From Bacillus sp. ISL-55 (GTDB lineage: Bacteria > Bacillota > Bacilli > Bacillales > Cytobacillaceae): a DNA stretch of 64,000 nucleotides. The notes beneath the pieces were generated by a model that was not told where the DNA came from, ran no database searches, and saw nothing but the letters and a program-made list of their open reading frames with translations. Positions 26,470-35,770 of this stretch are shown here, piece by piece (position 1 is the stretch's first letter; every line of letters starts with the position of its first letter). The stretch is from assembly GCF_018613155.1 (NCBI RefSeq), contig NZ_JAGGQU010000009.1, positions 1-64,000 on the forward strand. The letters are read 5' to 3'. Position numbers and translations under genes: made by a program.

Positions 26470-27834
26470 GTGGCTCAACAAGAGACGGCGGGTATACAAA
26501 GTACGAAACAAAAGGTTAGCACCATCTTAGCTTTAGCTATTCCAGCTATGGTTGAGAATACCTTACAAATGGTGGTAGGTTTTGTGGATACCCTGTTTGT
26601 TGCCAGACTTGGTTTAAACGAAGTGACAGCTGTTGGGATAGCGAATGCAGTTTTAGCCGTTTATATTGCTATTTTTATGGCAATAGGGGTGGGAACTTCT
26701 TCGCTAATTGCCAGGAGCATCGGATCAGGAGACATCGAAAAAGCAAAATCGATTGCCAGGCAATCCACTTTTATTTCTATTTTGGCGGGAATGATCTTCG
26801 GTATCATTTCCGTCTTTTTTAGTGAGCCGTTGCTTAAAATGATGGGCGCAGAATCAGATGTTTTAAGAGATGGGTCCATATATTTACAGATTGTTGGAAT
26901 TCCATCTGTCTTTATTTCATTGATGTTCAATTTTGGTAGCATATTAAGGGCTGCTGGGGATACTAAAACACCTATGAAAGTAAGCTGGTGGATCAACTTA
27001 ATTCATATTGGTCTAGATTATGTCCTGATTTTTGGCATATTTAAGTTGGATGGATTTGGTCTAGCTGGAGCCGCGTGGGCCACTGTCATTGTAAGGCTTT
27101 TGGGGTCAGCTGCGTTGTATCATCATATAAAAAAATCTCCGGTTTCTTTTTCTTTCTTTGGCGAATCTTCCAAAGGAGATTTATTTGCTATCTTAACATT
27201 ATCTGCACCTGCAGCAATTGAGAGACTAATTATGCGTCTTGGCCAGGTGGTTTATTTTGGCCTGATCGTGAAAATAGGGGCAGAAACGTATGCTGCCCAC
27301 ACAATTGCAGGGAATATTGAAACATTTTCATATATGCCGGGTTACGGTCTTGCAATAGCAGCCACTACCCTTGTTGGCCAAAGGATCGGTGCTAAACAGT
27401 ATAGGGAGGCATATGAATTTGGTTTTTTAACTACGGGGTTAGCAATTGGATTTATGTCATTAATTGGCTTGGTGTTGTTCTTTTTATCTCCATGGTTTGC
27501 TTCCTGGTTTACTACAGACCTACATGCTAGAAGCATGGTTGTAACCGCGCTAAAAATTGATGCTTTTGCACAGCCTGCATTGGCAGTGGGTTTAGTTTTA
27601 GCAGGTGCACTTCAGGGGGCCGGCGACACAAAAAGTCCGATGTACAGCACCGCACTTGGCATGTGGGTGATTAGGATAATCGGAGTTTATATTTTTGGAA
27701 TACATTTCGGCATGGGGATAGCGGGAATATGGATTTCAATCGCGATTGATTTATATACAAGGGGAGCTTTTTTGTTTTATCAATTTAAAAAACACTTTAA
27801 AAAAATAGAAGAAAAAAACTTAGGGATTAACTAA
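26470..27834 (+). CDS. MATE-family exporter
   Basis: 454 residues with about twelve membrane helices in two similar halves (ILALAIPAMVENTLQMVVGFVDTLFVARLG and, in the second half, ILTLSAPAAIERLIMRLGQVVYFGLI). The start is GTG 26470 after GGGAGGG. MATE proteins export organic molecules against a Na+ or H+ gradient. This one lies in an operon with a peptide/metal-complex importer and a CsoR-like repressor, so it may export a metal-binding small molecule or a toxic by-product. It is clearly related to the exporter at 47159-48592. Confidence 0.85.
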   Translation: MAQQETAGIQSTKQKVSTILALAIPAMVENTLQMVVGFVDTLFVARLGLNEVTAVGIANAVLAVYIAIFMAIGVGTSSLIARSIGSGDIEKAKSIARQSTFISILAGMIFGIISVFFSEPLLKMMGAESDVLRDGSIYLQIVGIPSVFISLMFNFGSILRAAGDTKTPMKVSWWINLIHIGLDYVLIFGIFKLDGFGLAGAAWATVIVRLLGSAALYHHIKKSPVSFSFFGESSKGDLFAILTLSAPAAIERLIMRLGQVVYFGLIVKIGAETYAAHTIAGNIETFSYMPGYGLAIAATTLVGQRIGAKQYREAYEFGFLTTGLAIGFMSLIGLVLFFLSPWFASWFTTDLHARSMVVTALKIDAFAQPALAVGLVLAGALQGAGDTKSPMYSTALGMWVIRIIGVYIFGIHFGMGIAGIWISIAIDLYTRGAFLFYQFKKHFKKIEEKNLGIN

Positions 27835-27960
27835 ATCAATTTTTATAAGCTTATTTATCGCTGTATGTATTAACCTACAATTCTAATTTTAAAAATTCTA
27901 TTTATATTTTCTTGACCATCCTTTAATGGTTATTAAAAGTTATTTTAATGATGCACCCAC

Positions 27961-27992
27961 ATATACTATAGAGGGGTAATGTATATTGAGAA
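27961..27992 (+). promoter_or_regulatory. CsoR-family-like operator upstream of the second Opp operon
   Basis: ATATACTATAGAGGGGTAAT, then GTATATTGAG. Same motif and same distance from flanking AT-rich sequence as at 18961. Suggests joint control of both transporter operons. Confidence 0.55.
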
Positions 27993-28077
27993 CAGTAGGA
28001 GGTTTTGCTTATAGATATCAAGAGGTTTACTTGGATTGATGAGGTTTCGGGTCTAGAACATAATAGGGGGAAACACA

Positions 28078-29733
28078 ATGCTTAATTATGGGAAACGCTT
28101 ATCATTTTTCAGCTTACTTTGTGTACTGATATTAGTATTTAGTGCCTGTAATAATAGTCAAGTTAATACTCCTGCAAATAAAGAAAAGAATGAAGAAAAA
28201 ACAAGAAGTTCTAATAAAGAGCAAGTTATCACAGTCAATGCGTTAAGTGAACCGCCTAGTCTTGAACCAGCACTGATTGATAACCAGACTGCAGGGGATA
28301 TTTCAAATCAATTATTCGAGGGTTTGGTCCGATTGGACAAAGAAGGAAACATAGTTCCTGGTGTCGCAGAAAAGTGGGACATTTCTGATGATGGAACTGT
28401 TTATACTTTCTATTTTAATAAGAATGCTAAATGGTCAAATGGTGACCCTGTGACTGCTAAGGATTTTGTCTATTCGTGGGAGAAGGTTTTACGTCCAGAA
28501 GTAGCTTCACCTCTTGGCAGTAACTTGTTCTTTATTAAAAATGGAGCAGCATACAATGAAGGTTCATTAAAGGATCAGGCACAGCTGGGAGTTAAGGCTA
28601 TTGATGAGTATACACTGGAGGTTACTTTAGAAAAACCTACTTCCTTTTTCTTAGGTTTAACTGCTTTCTTTACATTATTACCGATCCATGAAAAAACGGA
28701 TAAGGCAAATCCAGAGTGGGCTTCTGAAGCTGAAACCTTTGTTTCTAACGGACCTTTTAAAATTGAGAGTTGGAAACACGGCCAAGAATTAATTATGGTT
28801 CCAAATGAAAATTATTGGGGCAATGATGTAGTTAAGCTTGAAAAGTTAAAGTGGGTAATGGTGAATGAACAAAATACTGAATATGCTATGTACCAATCGA
28901 ACGAGCTCGATTTTTCTGCCAATATCCCAAATTCAATAAGAAGTAAATTAATCGCTTCAGGTGAAGCAAAAACAGCGCCAAGCGCAAGTTTAGCTTATAT
29001 AAGATTTAATCATGAGGATCGAATTTTTAAAAATGAAAAAATCCGTAAAGCATTAGGTCTTGCCCTTGATAGAAAACTTTTGGTCGAAAAAGTGACACAG
29101 GGAGGAGAAGTTCCCGCTCTTGGTTTAATACCATTAGGATTGAGTAGTGGTGCAGGAGAATTCAGGGAATTAGCTGGAGACTCCTTGTTTAAGGATAATG
29201 ATTTAGACACAGCAAAACAACTTCTGAAAGAAGGACTCGAAGAACTGGGACTTTCTACATTGCCAAAAATTAATCTGCTTTTTTATACAGACGATACTTA
29301 CAATAAACTTTCTCAAGCAATGCAGGAAATGTGGAAGAAAAACTTAGGAATTGATACAGAGCTCCAAACGATGGAACGTAAGGTATTTGTTCAAAATGTT
29401 CAAGCCGGTGAGTACCAATTAGCTTTGTACAGTACTGGCGCAGACTATGATGATGCAAGCAATTTAATGGGACAATTCATGAGTGGGGATGTCTATAACT
29501 ATAGCAACATTTCTATTCCTGATTACGATCAATTAATGGAAAAAGCAGAAGCGGAATTGAACCTGGAGAAGCGAGCGGGGTATTTGGTCGAAGCTGAAAA
29601 GGTTCTAATAGACCAAATGGCAATTTCCCCACTTTATTACCGTACAAAAGTTTACTTGCAAAAGGACTATATCGAAGGAGTCTATCAGTATACAATTCAG
29701 GCAATTGATTTCCGGGAGGCGAGTGTTAAGTAG
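28078..29733 (+). CDS. Family 5 ABC transporter substrate-binding lipoprotein (OppA type)
   Basis: 551 residues. The lipobox VFSAC predicts a lipoprotein. The SBP_bac_5 body is typical of peptide-binding OppA (LSEPPSLEPALIDNQTAGDI, QLFEGLVRLDKEGNIVPGVAEKW, KWSNGDPVTAKDFVYSWEKVL, RKALGLALDRKLLVEKV). It is clearly different from the C-terminally anchored binding protein of the first operon. AGGGGG lies before the ATG. A terminator follows, before the permease genes, as in the first operon. The ligand may be an oligopeptide or a metal-peptide complex; the shared operator hints at metal. Confidence 0.88.
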   Translation: MLNYGKRLSFFSLLCVLILVFSACNNSQVNTPANKEKNEEKTRSSNKEQVITVNALSEPPSLEPALIDNQTAGDISNQLFEGLVRLDKEGNIVPGVAEKWDISDDGTVYTFYFNKNAKWSNGDPVTAKDFVYSWEKVLRPEVASPLGSNLFFIKNGAAYNEGSLKDQAQLGVKAIDEYTLEVTLEKPTSFFLGLTAFFTLLPIHEKTDKANPEWASEAETFVSNGPFKIESWKHGQELIMVPNENYWGNDVVKLEKLKWVMVNEQNTEYAMYQSNELDFSANIPNSIRSKLIASGEAKTAPSASLAYIRFNHEDRIFKNEKIRKALGLALDRKLLVEKVTQGGEVPALGLIPLGLSSGAGEFRELAGDSLFKDNDLDTAKQLLKEGLEELGLSTLPKINLLFYTDDTYNKLSQAMQEMWKKNLGIDTELQTMERKVFVQNVQAGEYQLALYSTGADYDDASNLMGQFMSGDVYNYSNISIPDYDQLMEKAEAELNLEKRAGYLVEAEKVLIDQMAISPLYYRTKVYLQKDYIEGVYQYTIQAIDFREASVK

Positions 29734-29766
29734 TAAAAATGGTGGCGCGCTAAGCGGCTAGAATGC

Positions 29767-29800
29767 TGAAAGAGTGTACAATGAGTACACTTTTTCAGTT
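29767..29800 (+). terminator. Intra-operon terminator/attenuator
   Basis: CTGAAAGAGTGTAC, five-base loop, GTACACTTTTTCAG. Same position relative to its operon as the hairpin at 21589-21618. Confidence 0.8.
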
Positions 29801-29832
29801 GTTTTTGCTTAAAATCATAAAGGAGGGGGAAT

Positions 29833-30762
29833 ATGCGGCAATTTATTACCAGGAGAATTATTAGTGTTATCTTAACTTTATTTGTCATTATTTCGCTTAC
29901 CTTTTTATTGATGTACGCAATACCCGGTGATCCTTTTACAAGTGAAAATCGTATTCCAGAGCAGGTAGTTGAAAACTTAAAAGAGCATTATGGACTTAAT
30001 GATCCCTTGTTTATACAATATTTTAAATATCTAAAGGGAGCATTATTGATGGACTTTGGTCCTTCAATCAAATGGGATAACCAGACAGTTAACCAATTAA
30101 TTGCTAACGGATTTCCTGTTTCGGCCAGGATAGGTATTCAAGCCATTCTCATAGCTGCATTCTTTGGAATCGTTTTAGGTATTCTCGCAGCTTTTCGTCA
30201 CAATAGTGCAATTGACTATTTTTCGATGATTATTGCCATACTTGGCCTTTCCGTCCCCAGCTTCATTTTTGCTACAATATTAATCAATTTTTTTGCTATA
30301 AAGCTGCAATGGTTCCCTGTCGCAACATGGGGTACATGGAAACACTCCGTTTTGCCAAGCATTGCTCTTGCGGTGACACCGATGGCCTATATTGCACGAC
30401 TCACTAGATCAAGTATTTTAGAAGTACTTTCGATGGATTATATTCAAACTGCCATAGCTAAAGGAGTGACTGGTTTCAGATTAATTTTTAGACATGTACT
30501 TCGTAATGCAATGATTCCAGTTGTAACAATACTTGGTCCCATTACAGCTACAGTATTGACTGGAAGCTTTGTCATAGAACAAATCTTCGGTATTCCAGGC
30601 TTGGGGAAATATTTTGTTGAGGGCATAACTGATAGAGATTATCCATTAATTTTGGGAACGACTGTTTTTTATAGTGCTATATTAATATTCTTTATTATAT
30701 TAGTCGACCTTGCATACGTCCTGATCGATCCAAGAATAAAACTTATCAAAAGGAGGGGATAG
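29833..30762 (+). CDS. ABC transporter permease, OppB type
   Basis: 309 residues, about six membrane helices. The N-terminal RRIISVILTLFVIISLTFLLM and AIPGDPF, the later LKGALLMDFGPSIKW, and the loop AKGVTGFRLIFRHVLRNAMIPV are typical of OppB. AAGGAGGGGG precedes the ATG. It runs directly into the next permease gene (stop immediately followed by ATG). It is the first membrane subunit of the second Opp transporter. Confidence 0.92.
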   Translation: MRQFITRRIISVILTLFVIISLTFLLMYAIPGDPFTSENRIPEQVVENLKEHYGLNDPLFIQYFKYLKGALLMDFGPSIKWDNQTVNQLIANGFPVSARIGIQAILIAAFFGIVLGILAAFRHNSAIDYFSMIIAILGLSVPSFIFATILINFFAIKLQWFPVATWGTWKHSVLPSIALAVTPMAYIARLTRSSILEVLSMDYIQTAIAKGVTGFRLIFRHVLRNAMIPVVTILGPITATVLTGSFVIEQIFGIPGLGKYFVEGITDRDYPLILGTTVFYSAILIFFIILVDLAYVLIDPRIKLIKRRG

Positions 30763-31683
30763 ATGATGCAGCAAGTGCCAGACGATCTTTTTGTTCTAAA
30801 GAAAAAAAACAAAGAAGAAAAGGCCGATAGTAAACCTAGTGAATCATTTTGGATAGATGCAATAAGCATTCTGAGACAAAACAAGCTTGCTATGACTGGA
30901 CTTGCCATTAATATTGGTTTGATTGTAATGGCAATTATAGGTCCAATGCTGGTTCCCTATTCGTATTCAGACCAAAATCTGCTAAATTCCAATCTCCCTC
31001 CATCATTTGACTATTGGTTTGGAACGGATGATTTAGGTAGAGATTTATTTTCCAGGACCTGGGTAGGAGCAAGGATTTCCCTTTTTATTGGTATAACAGC
31101 AGTAGTTTTGGATTTAATAATCGGAATTATATGGGGAGGAATCGCAGCGTATAAAGGCGGAAAAACTGATGAAGTGATGATGAGAATCGTAGATATACTT
31201 TATGGACTGCCTCATTTGCTGGTGACAATTTTATTGATGGTCGTATTAAAGCCTGGATTACTCACTATTATAATTGCCATGGCTGCAACGGGATGGATTG
31301 GAATGGCGCGTCTAGTTCGCGGTGAAATACTGAGATTGAAGGAATCTGAATTTGTATTGGCATCCCAAGTATTAGGAGGGAGTTTTTTTCGGGTCTTGTT
31401 TAAGCACCTTATTCCAAATGCTATGGGCCCTATAATAGTGAGCATGACATTATCTGTTCCTGGTGCAATTTTTGCGGAAGCCACTTTAAGCTTTCTTGGA
31501 CTAGGTGTTCCTGTACCGCTTGCGAGCTGGGGAACGATGACATCAGAAGGTCTCGTCACTTTATTAACAGGTGAAATATGGAGGTTGTTTTTTCCCGCAT
31601 TATTTATTTCTTTAACGATGTTTTCATTTAATGTATTGGGTGATGGTCTGAGGGATGCACTGGATCCGAAATTCAGAAAATAA
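30763..31683 (+). CDS. ABC transporter permease, OppC type
   Basis: 306 residues. A hydrophilic N-terminus of about 30 residues precedes an OppC-like core (FWIDAISILRQNKLAMTGL, FGTDDLGRDLFSRTWVGARI, EAA loop EFVLASQVLGGSFFRVLFKHLIPN). It begins at the base after the preceding stop, with AGGAGGGG as ribosome site. It forms the transmembrane dimer with the OppB-type subunit. A MATE/repressor gene pair separates this operon from the first. Confidence 0.92.
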   Translation: MMQQVPDDLFVLKKKNKEEKADSKPSESFWIDAISILRQNKLAMTGLAINIGLIVMAIIGPMLVPYSYSDQNLLNSNLPPSFDYWFGTDDLGRDLFSRTWVGARISLFIGITAVVLDLIIGIIWGGIAAYKGGKTDEVMMRIVDILYGLPHLLVTILLMVVLKPGLLTIIIAMAATGWIGMARLVRGEILRLKESEFVLASQVLGGSFFRVLFKHLIPNAMGPIIVSMTLSVPGAIFAEATLSFLGLGVPVPLASWGTMTSEGLVTLLTGEIWRLFFPALFISLTMFSFNVLGDGLRDALDPKFRK

Positions 31684-31712
31684 CTCTTTTACTCAATGAA
31701 AGGGTGATAAAT

Positions 31713-32729
31713 GTGAAAAAATTACTAGAAGTTAATGACCTGCAAGTTCATTTTCATTCAAAAAAACAGAATATCTACGCTGTCCGTGGGGTTTCCTTTC
31801 ATGTGAACAAGGGGGAAGTCCTCGCAATTGTCGGAGAATCTGGATCGGGTAAATCAGTTACTGCAAAAAGTATTATGAAACTTCTTCCTGAGAAAACATG
31901 TTCCATCCCATCAGGGTCCATTTTATTTAATGGGGAAGAAATCACAACAATGAAGAAAAAACAACTTTCCAAAATCCGGGGGGCAAAGATCGGTATGGTA
32001 TTCCAGGATCCCATGACTTCCTTAAACCCGACAATGAAGGTGGGTGACCAAATTGCTGAGGGGCTAATCGTTCATAAAGGCTATAGTAAAAAGTTAGCTC
32101 ATGAAAAGGCAATTGAAATCATTAGTCTAGTTGGAATCCCGGATCCTATATATTGTTGTACAACCTATCCTCATCAACTAAGTGGAGGAATGAGGCAGCG
32201 AGTTGCCATTGCAATGGCTTTGATTTGCGAACCTGATCTGTTAATTGCTGACGAGCCAACAACAGCTCTTGACGTAACCATCCAAGCACAGATTTTGGAT
32301 TTATTAAAAGACCTGCAGGAGAAAATGGGTATGGCGATCATTCTTATTACGCATGATTTAGGTGTGGTTGCAAGGTTTTCAGATAGAGTGAATATAATGT
32401 ATGCCGGTAAAATAGTCGAAAGTGGAACGAAAAACGAAATTTTTTATAATCCAAAACACCCCTATACGATTGGATTGCTAGAATCAGTTCCTCATCTTGA
32501 TTTAGAAAAAAACCAACAATTAACCGTGATTGAAGGGACTCCCCCAGACTTGCATGATCCTCCAAAAGGTTGCGCTTTTACTTCGCGATGTCAGTTTGCA
32601 ATGGAGGTATGTGATTTGTATCAACCTAATAAAACCATCCTATCAAGTACACATCATTCTGTTTGTTGGTTGATGGATCAAAGAGCGCCAAAAGTAGATG
32701 ACATTCAATATAACGATTTTCATCAGTGA
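31713..32729 (+). CDS. ABC transporter ATPase, OppD type
   Basis: 338 residues from GTG 31713, chosen because AAAGGGTG is 7-8 bases upstream. Walker A GESGSGKSVT, signature LSGGMRQRVAIAMA, Walker B LLIADEPTTALDVT, H-loop ITHD, and the Cys-bearing C-terminal extension of OppD. No OppF partner follows; after the stop there is only non-coding sequence with a copA remnant. The transporter may therefore use two copies of this ATPase, or borrow the ATPase of the first operon. Confidence 0.9.
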   Translation: MKKLLEVNDLQVHFHSKKQNIYAVRGVSFHVNKGEVLAIVGESGSGKSVTAKSIMKLLPEKTCSIPSGSILFNGEEITTMKKKQLSKIRGAKIGMVFQDPMTSLNPTMKVGDQIAEGLIVHKGYSKKLAHEKAIEIISLVGIPDPIYCCTTYPHQLSGGMRQRVAIAMALICEPDLLIADEPTTALDVTIQAQILDLLKDLQEKMGMAIILITHDLGVVARFSDRVNIMYAGKIVESGTKNEIFYNPKHPYTIGLLESVPHLDLEKNQQLTVIEGTPPDLHDPPKGCAFTSRCQFAMEVCDLYQPNKTILSSTHHSVCWLMDQRAPKVDDIQYNDFHQ

Positions 32730-32836
32730 GTTTACTTAAAGGGTTTTTTTCTCTGTTTTCTTATCTAAGCAAAGGTGATTGATATCCTTTCTTTTTTAAG
32801 CAATGACTCCCCACTCATTTTAAAATATCGTGGTTG

Positions 32837-32956
32837 ATATCTGTCATAGTAGTCGTGCTATTGTATCCCATTCTTGCAGGGGCAGGAAGAGTACTCATTT
32901 CATTATCCGTTGTGGGGAATACATTCTTTCTCAGAAGATGGAATCCTACTAGGTAA
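32837..32956 (+). pseudogene. Remnant of a copA-type ATPase 3' end
   Basis: The frame ending at TAA 32954-32956 reads ...VLLYPILAGAG... then SLSVVGNTFFLRRWNPTR. It lines up with the last 40 residues of the intact CopA at 11556-13985 ([21 protein letters not shown], then [11 protein letters not shown]). Nothing upstream continues the gene. It marks a second copper ATPase that was lost, probably by recombination or by insertion of the Opp operon. Confidence 0.8.
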
Positions 32957-33196
32957 GATTAGTCTATCTTAAAACACTCAAGTGGCCATTTGCCTTTGTG
33001 TAGCACTATTCTCATATTATGAATTTGCAAGTAGGTACGATAAATATAACCAGTATTCTAGGACATTCACGCCTTAGATTCCACAAACAGTCTGGCCTAC
33101 ACTCCACAAGGAGGGTACAGAAACTCAGACACTCCATTTTTTCTACATAATTAAACATTAATATCAAAGTAGAATGAAAATGAGAGGGTTGATGAA

Positions 33197-33424
33197 ATGT
33201 TCATTAAACTGGAGAAAAGCGGCGAAATGGTTTTTGGGCTGTTAGCAGGGGATATGTTCCTTGACGGTGAATGCAGAAGCTGGGGTGAGGGAGCTGGAGT
33301 CTTTTTATGGGAGCCATTTGGGAAAGATCCGGCAATTGTTGTGTTTGAGAATAATGGTTCCTATAAATGCTATAACCTACTAGAACAAGTAGACTTTAAG
33401 GAAATTATCCTGGCAGAAAAGTAA
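33197..33424 (+). CDS. Small hypothetical protein
   Basis: 75 residues (begins MFIKLEKSGEMVFGLL). There is no signal peptide or membrane segment. It is compact and acidic with several aromatic residues, likely a small beta-rich domain. A modest site (GAGAGGG) precedes the ATG at fair distance. I do not recognise a family. It stands alone between the copA remnant and the inverted repeat at 33451, so it may be a fragment or an ordinary small orphan gene. Confidence 0.4.
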   Translation: MFIKLEKSGEMVFGLLAGDMFLDGECRSWGEGAGVFLWEPFGKDPAIVVFENNGSYKCYNLLEQVDFKEIILAEK

Positions 33425-33450
33425 GCGATGAATGCGAGACAGTTTTTTAA

Positions 33451-33465
33451 TAAAGGGTTCCGTTT
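33451..33465 (+). repeat. 15-bp inverted repeat, left copy
   Basis: TAAAGGGTTCCGTTT. An exact reverse complement lies at 37308-37322; together they enclose 3.87 kb with the OLD nuclease and TIR genes. Similarity seems to continue weakly inward. Confidence 0.55.
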
Positions 33466-33823
33466 ACAGGTGCTTTTACAATAAATGACACAAAAATTGA
33501 CGTATGAAATGGCATACGTCTTTTTCTTTATTTATAAAGGTTTCCGCGGGATTTCTTTAACTTTGACATATAAATTGACATCATTATTATGATGGACAAT
33601 ATGTGTTAGTCAAAACATCTGTAAATTTCAGTTCTGTGTTGAGTATCAATTTTATTGATCCTTCTTCAACTAAAGATGCAGTTTACTTAAATAAAGGCCA
33701 ACAAAAAGAGATTTTTATTTTTATGTATATATAACAACATTTTTTACCATCTCCATTTATTCACTAAATTTTCCTTTATAATTAAAGATGGAAGATCTTG
33801 TAGAAAAGTGGGGAGGAATGGAA
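33466..33823. other. Intergenic region before the OLD nuclease gene
   Basis: About 360 bp, AT-rich. It contains the GACGTATG/CATACGTC terminator at 33497-33525 and presumably the promoter of the OLD gene. No other feature seen. Confidence 0.45.
33497..33525 (+). terminator. Rho-independent terminator
   Basis: GACGTATG, six-base loop, CATACGTC, then TTTTTC. Confidence 0.8.
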
Positions 33824-35770
33824 ATGAAAGTAAGTAGAGTAGAGGTCAAGAATTATAAGTCAATTAGCCACATCATTGCAAATATTGATGACCTAACTGC
33901 TATCGTTGGAAAAAACAATTATGGTAAATCAGCTCTATTGGATGCAATTCAGTGCTTTTATGGAGACAAAACAATTAATGATGACGATTTTCATATGGGA
34001 AAAGATGACAATATAGAAATAAGCATACTGTTCTCTAATATCATTAATGAAGACATTGAACGTTTTTTTAATTACAAATCAATGTATAACAAAACAATGA
34101 TGAAAATTATGGAGAATGTAGGTAACCAGACCCTAGAAGAAAGGGAACTGCGTAAGTTGGAGGAAAAGCGAGTACAAAAGTTTGCAGAAACAACTGAAAA
34201 ATTTTGTCTCGATTTAGATCAGAATGACAGTATATTAATTAAATTAATTAAGCCCAGGCGTGGAAACAGTTTATACAAATTATCAAATGACTCCACCGTG
34301 GTAAAAAACGATTTTTGTAAATTAATTCCCCCCATTAAGGTAATATCTGCTATAAGAACACCCGATAAAGAAACTACTGCTGGAACTAAATCCAATATGA
34401 AAGAACTAATTTCATTATTACAAGAGCAACAGGAAGAGGAAAATTTCGTGAAACTTCCTAATTCACGAGATAAATTAACTTATGGAGAAATAAAGGCACT
34501 GATATCAACTAATGAAGAGGAACAATGCCGAAATTTATCAACCGATTTAACTACACACTTTCAGGAAGCAATCAGTACTGATACGCTTTCTGTTAAAGTC
34601 AAAATTGAAGAAAGTTTTAAATTCGATTTTAAATACAAGACAGTACTTATTGATAGGGATATGCCCCATAAGGAAATTGATATATTATCTTGTGGAACTG
34701 GACTTCAAAGTATGATGATTTTATCCATCCTACAAACTTATATAAAAATGATGAGTGACAGCAATTTGATTTTACTAATTGAAGAACCAGAAGTTTACTT
34801 GCATCCTTCACTTCAACGTAAAATGATTAATACTTTGGTAAAAATAAGTAAGAAAAATCAAGTATTGTTAACTACCCACTCACCAATTATTATTAGCAAG
34901 ATTGACCAGCAAAATATTCATTGTATAAATAAGGTAGGTGGAATATCGAGTATTATGGATGCTACAGCAACCACCATTATTGAAGAGCTTGGTATTCAAG
35001 TATCAGATATACTAAATAAAAATGCTGTATTGTTCGTAGAGGGAAAAGACGATAACAATTTATTCAGTGCATTAATTAACAAAGTAGCAACAAATATGGG
35101 CTTAGACGGCGATTTCACAATGAAAGAGATTGATATTATCCAAACAGATGGTTATGACAAAATGGATTTCTATGCCAACGCTAAGATTTTACATAAAGAT
35201 GTAGTTAAAACTCCATATTGGGTGATAACTGACTCTGACGGAGAAGAAATACCAACTAGAAAAGCTTCACTAGTTAAAAAAGGTACTGATAATGGGGTAA
35301 CGATTGATGAAAGACGAATAAAAATTCTCCAGGAATATGCCATTGAATCTTACTTTTTGGATCCGATCATATTATCAACAGTATTTCCAAAGTTGGGATC
35401 TGAAAATCTAAAGGAATTATGTGATTGTTACTTTCTTGCCTATGAAACAGCCTTAGCCTTATTAAGGCAAAATAGTTTCGGAAAGAAGCAACACTTCAAA
35501 GCATATTTTAAACCTAAGATTATGTTTAGTGATTTAGATAGGCCTCAACAAGCAATAAATTATATTCTTGATACACATTATCGTGCCAGCGAATCAGTTA
35601 AAGCAACAAGAAACAAATTGATACAAGAGTGGGTAGCTTTGGAGGACCCTATAATAAAGATAGTAGAAACTTTAGATATTATGCTGCTCAAAGAAACAAG
35701 AATGAGCGATATAATAAACGTGGTCGAAGAAATTATTACAGAGCTAGTTCCACAGAAACAAGTGCAATAA
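33824..35770 (+). CDS. OLD-family ATP-dependent nuclease
   Basis: 648 residues from ATG 33824, placed 7 bases after GGGAGGA. An ABC/SMC-type ATPase comes first: Walker A GKNNYGKSALL, signature-like SCGTGLQSMM, Walker B LILLIEEPEVYLHPSLQ, H-loop TTHSP. A TOPRIM nuclease domain follows (VLFVEGKDDNNLF, then WVITDSDGEE), with the acidic residues that bind metal. This is the OLD (overcoming lysogenisation defect) layout. OLD proteins act in phage defence, either alone or, as GajA, with a UvrD-like partner; no such partner is adjacent. The neighbouring TIR gene is convergent. A stand-alone class 1 OLD is the simplest reading. Confidence 0.85.
   Translation: MKVSRVEVKNYKSISHIIANIDDLTAIVGKNNYGKSALLDAIQCFYGDKTINDDDFHMGKDDNIEISILFSNIINEDIERFFNYKSMYNKTMMKIMENVGNQTLEERELRKLEEKRVQKFAETTEKFCLDLDQNDSILIKLIKPRRGNSLYKLSNDSTVVKNDFCKLIPPIKVISAIRTPDKETTAGTKSNMKELISLLQEQQEEENFVKLPNSRDKLTYGEIKALISTNEEEQCRNLSTDLTTHFQEAISTDTLSVKVKIEESFKFDFKYKTVLIDRDMPHKEIDILSCGTGLQSMMILSILQTYIKMMSDSNLILLIEEPEVYLHPSLQRKMINTLVKISKKNQVLLTTHSPIIISKIDQQNIHCINKVGGISSIMDATATTIIEELGIQVSDILNKNAVLFVEGKDDNNLFSALINKVATNMGLDGDFTMKEIDIIQTDGYDKMDFYANAKILHKDVVKTPYWVITDSDGEEIPTRKASLVKKGTDNGVTIDERRIKILQEYAIESYFLDPIILSTVFPKLGSENLKELCDCYFLAYETALALLRQNSFGKKQHFKAYFKPKIMFSDLDRPQQAINYILDTHYRASESVKATRNKLIQEWVALEDPIIKIVETLDIMLLKETRMSDIINVVEEIITELVPQKQVQ

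Noticed and set aside
33824-35770. Gabija (GajA-GajB) system
   Set aside because: No UvrD-like gajB gene is adjacent; downstream lies a TIR gene on the other strand.
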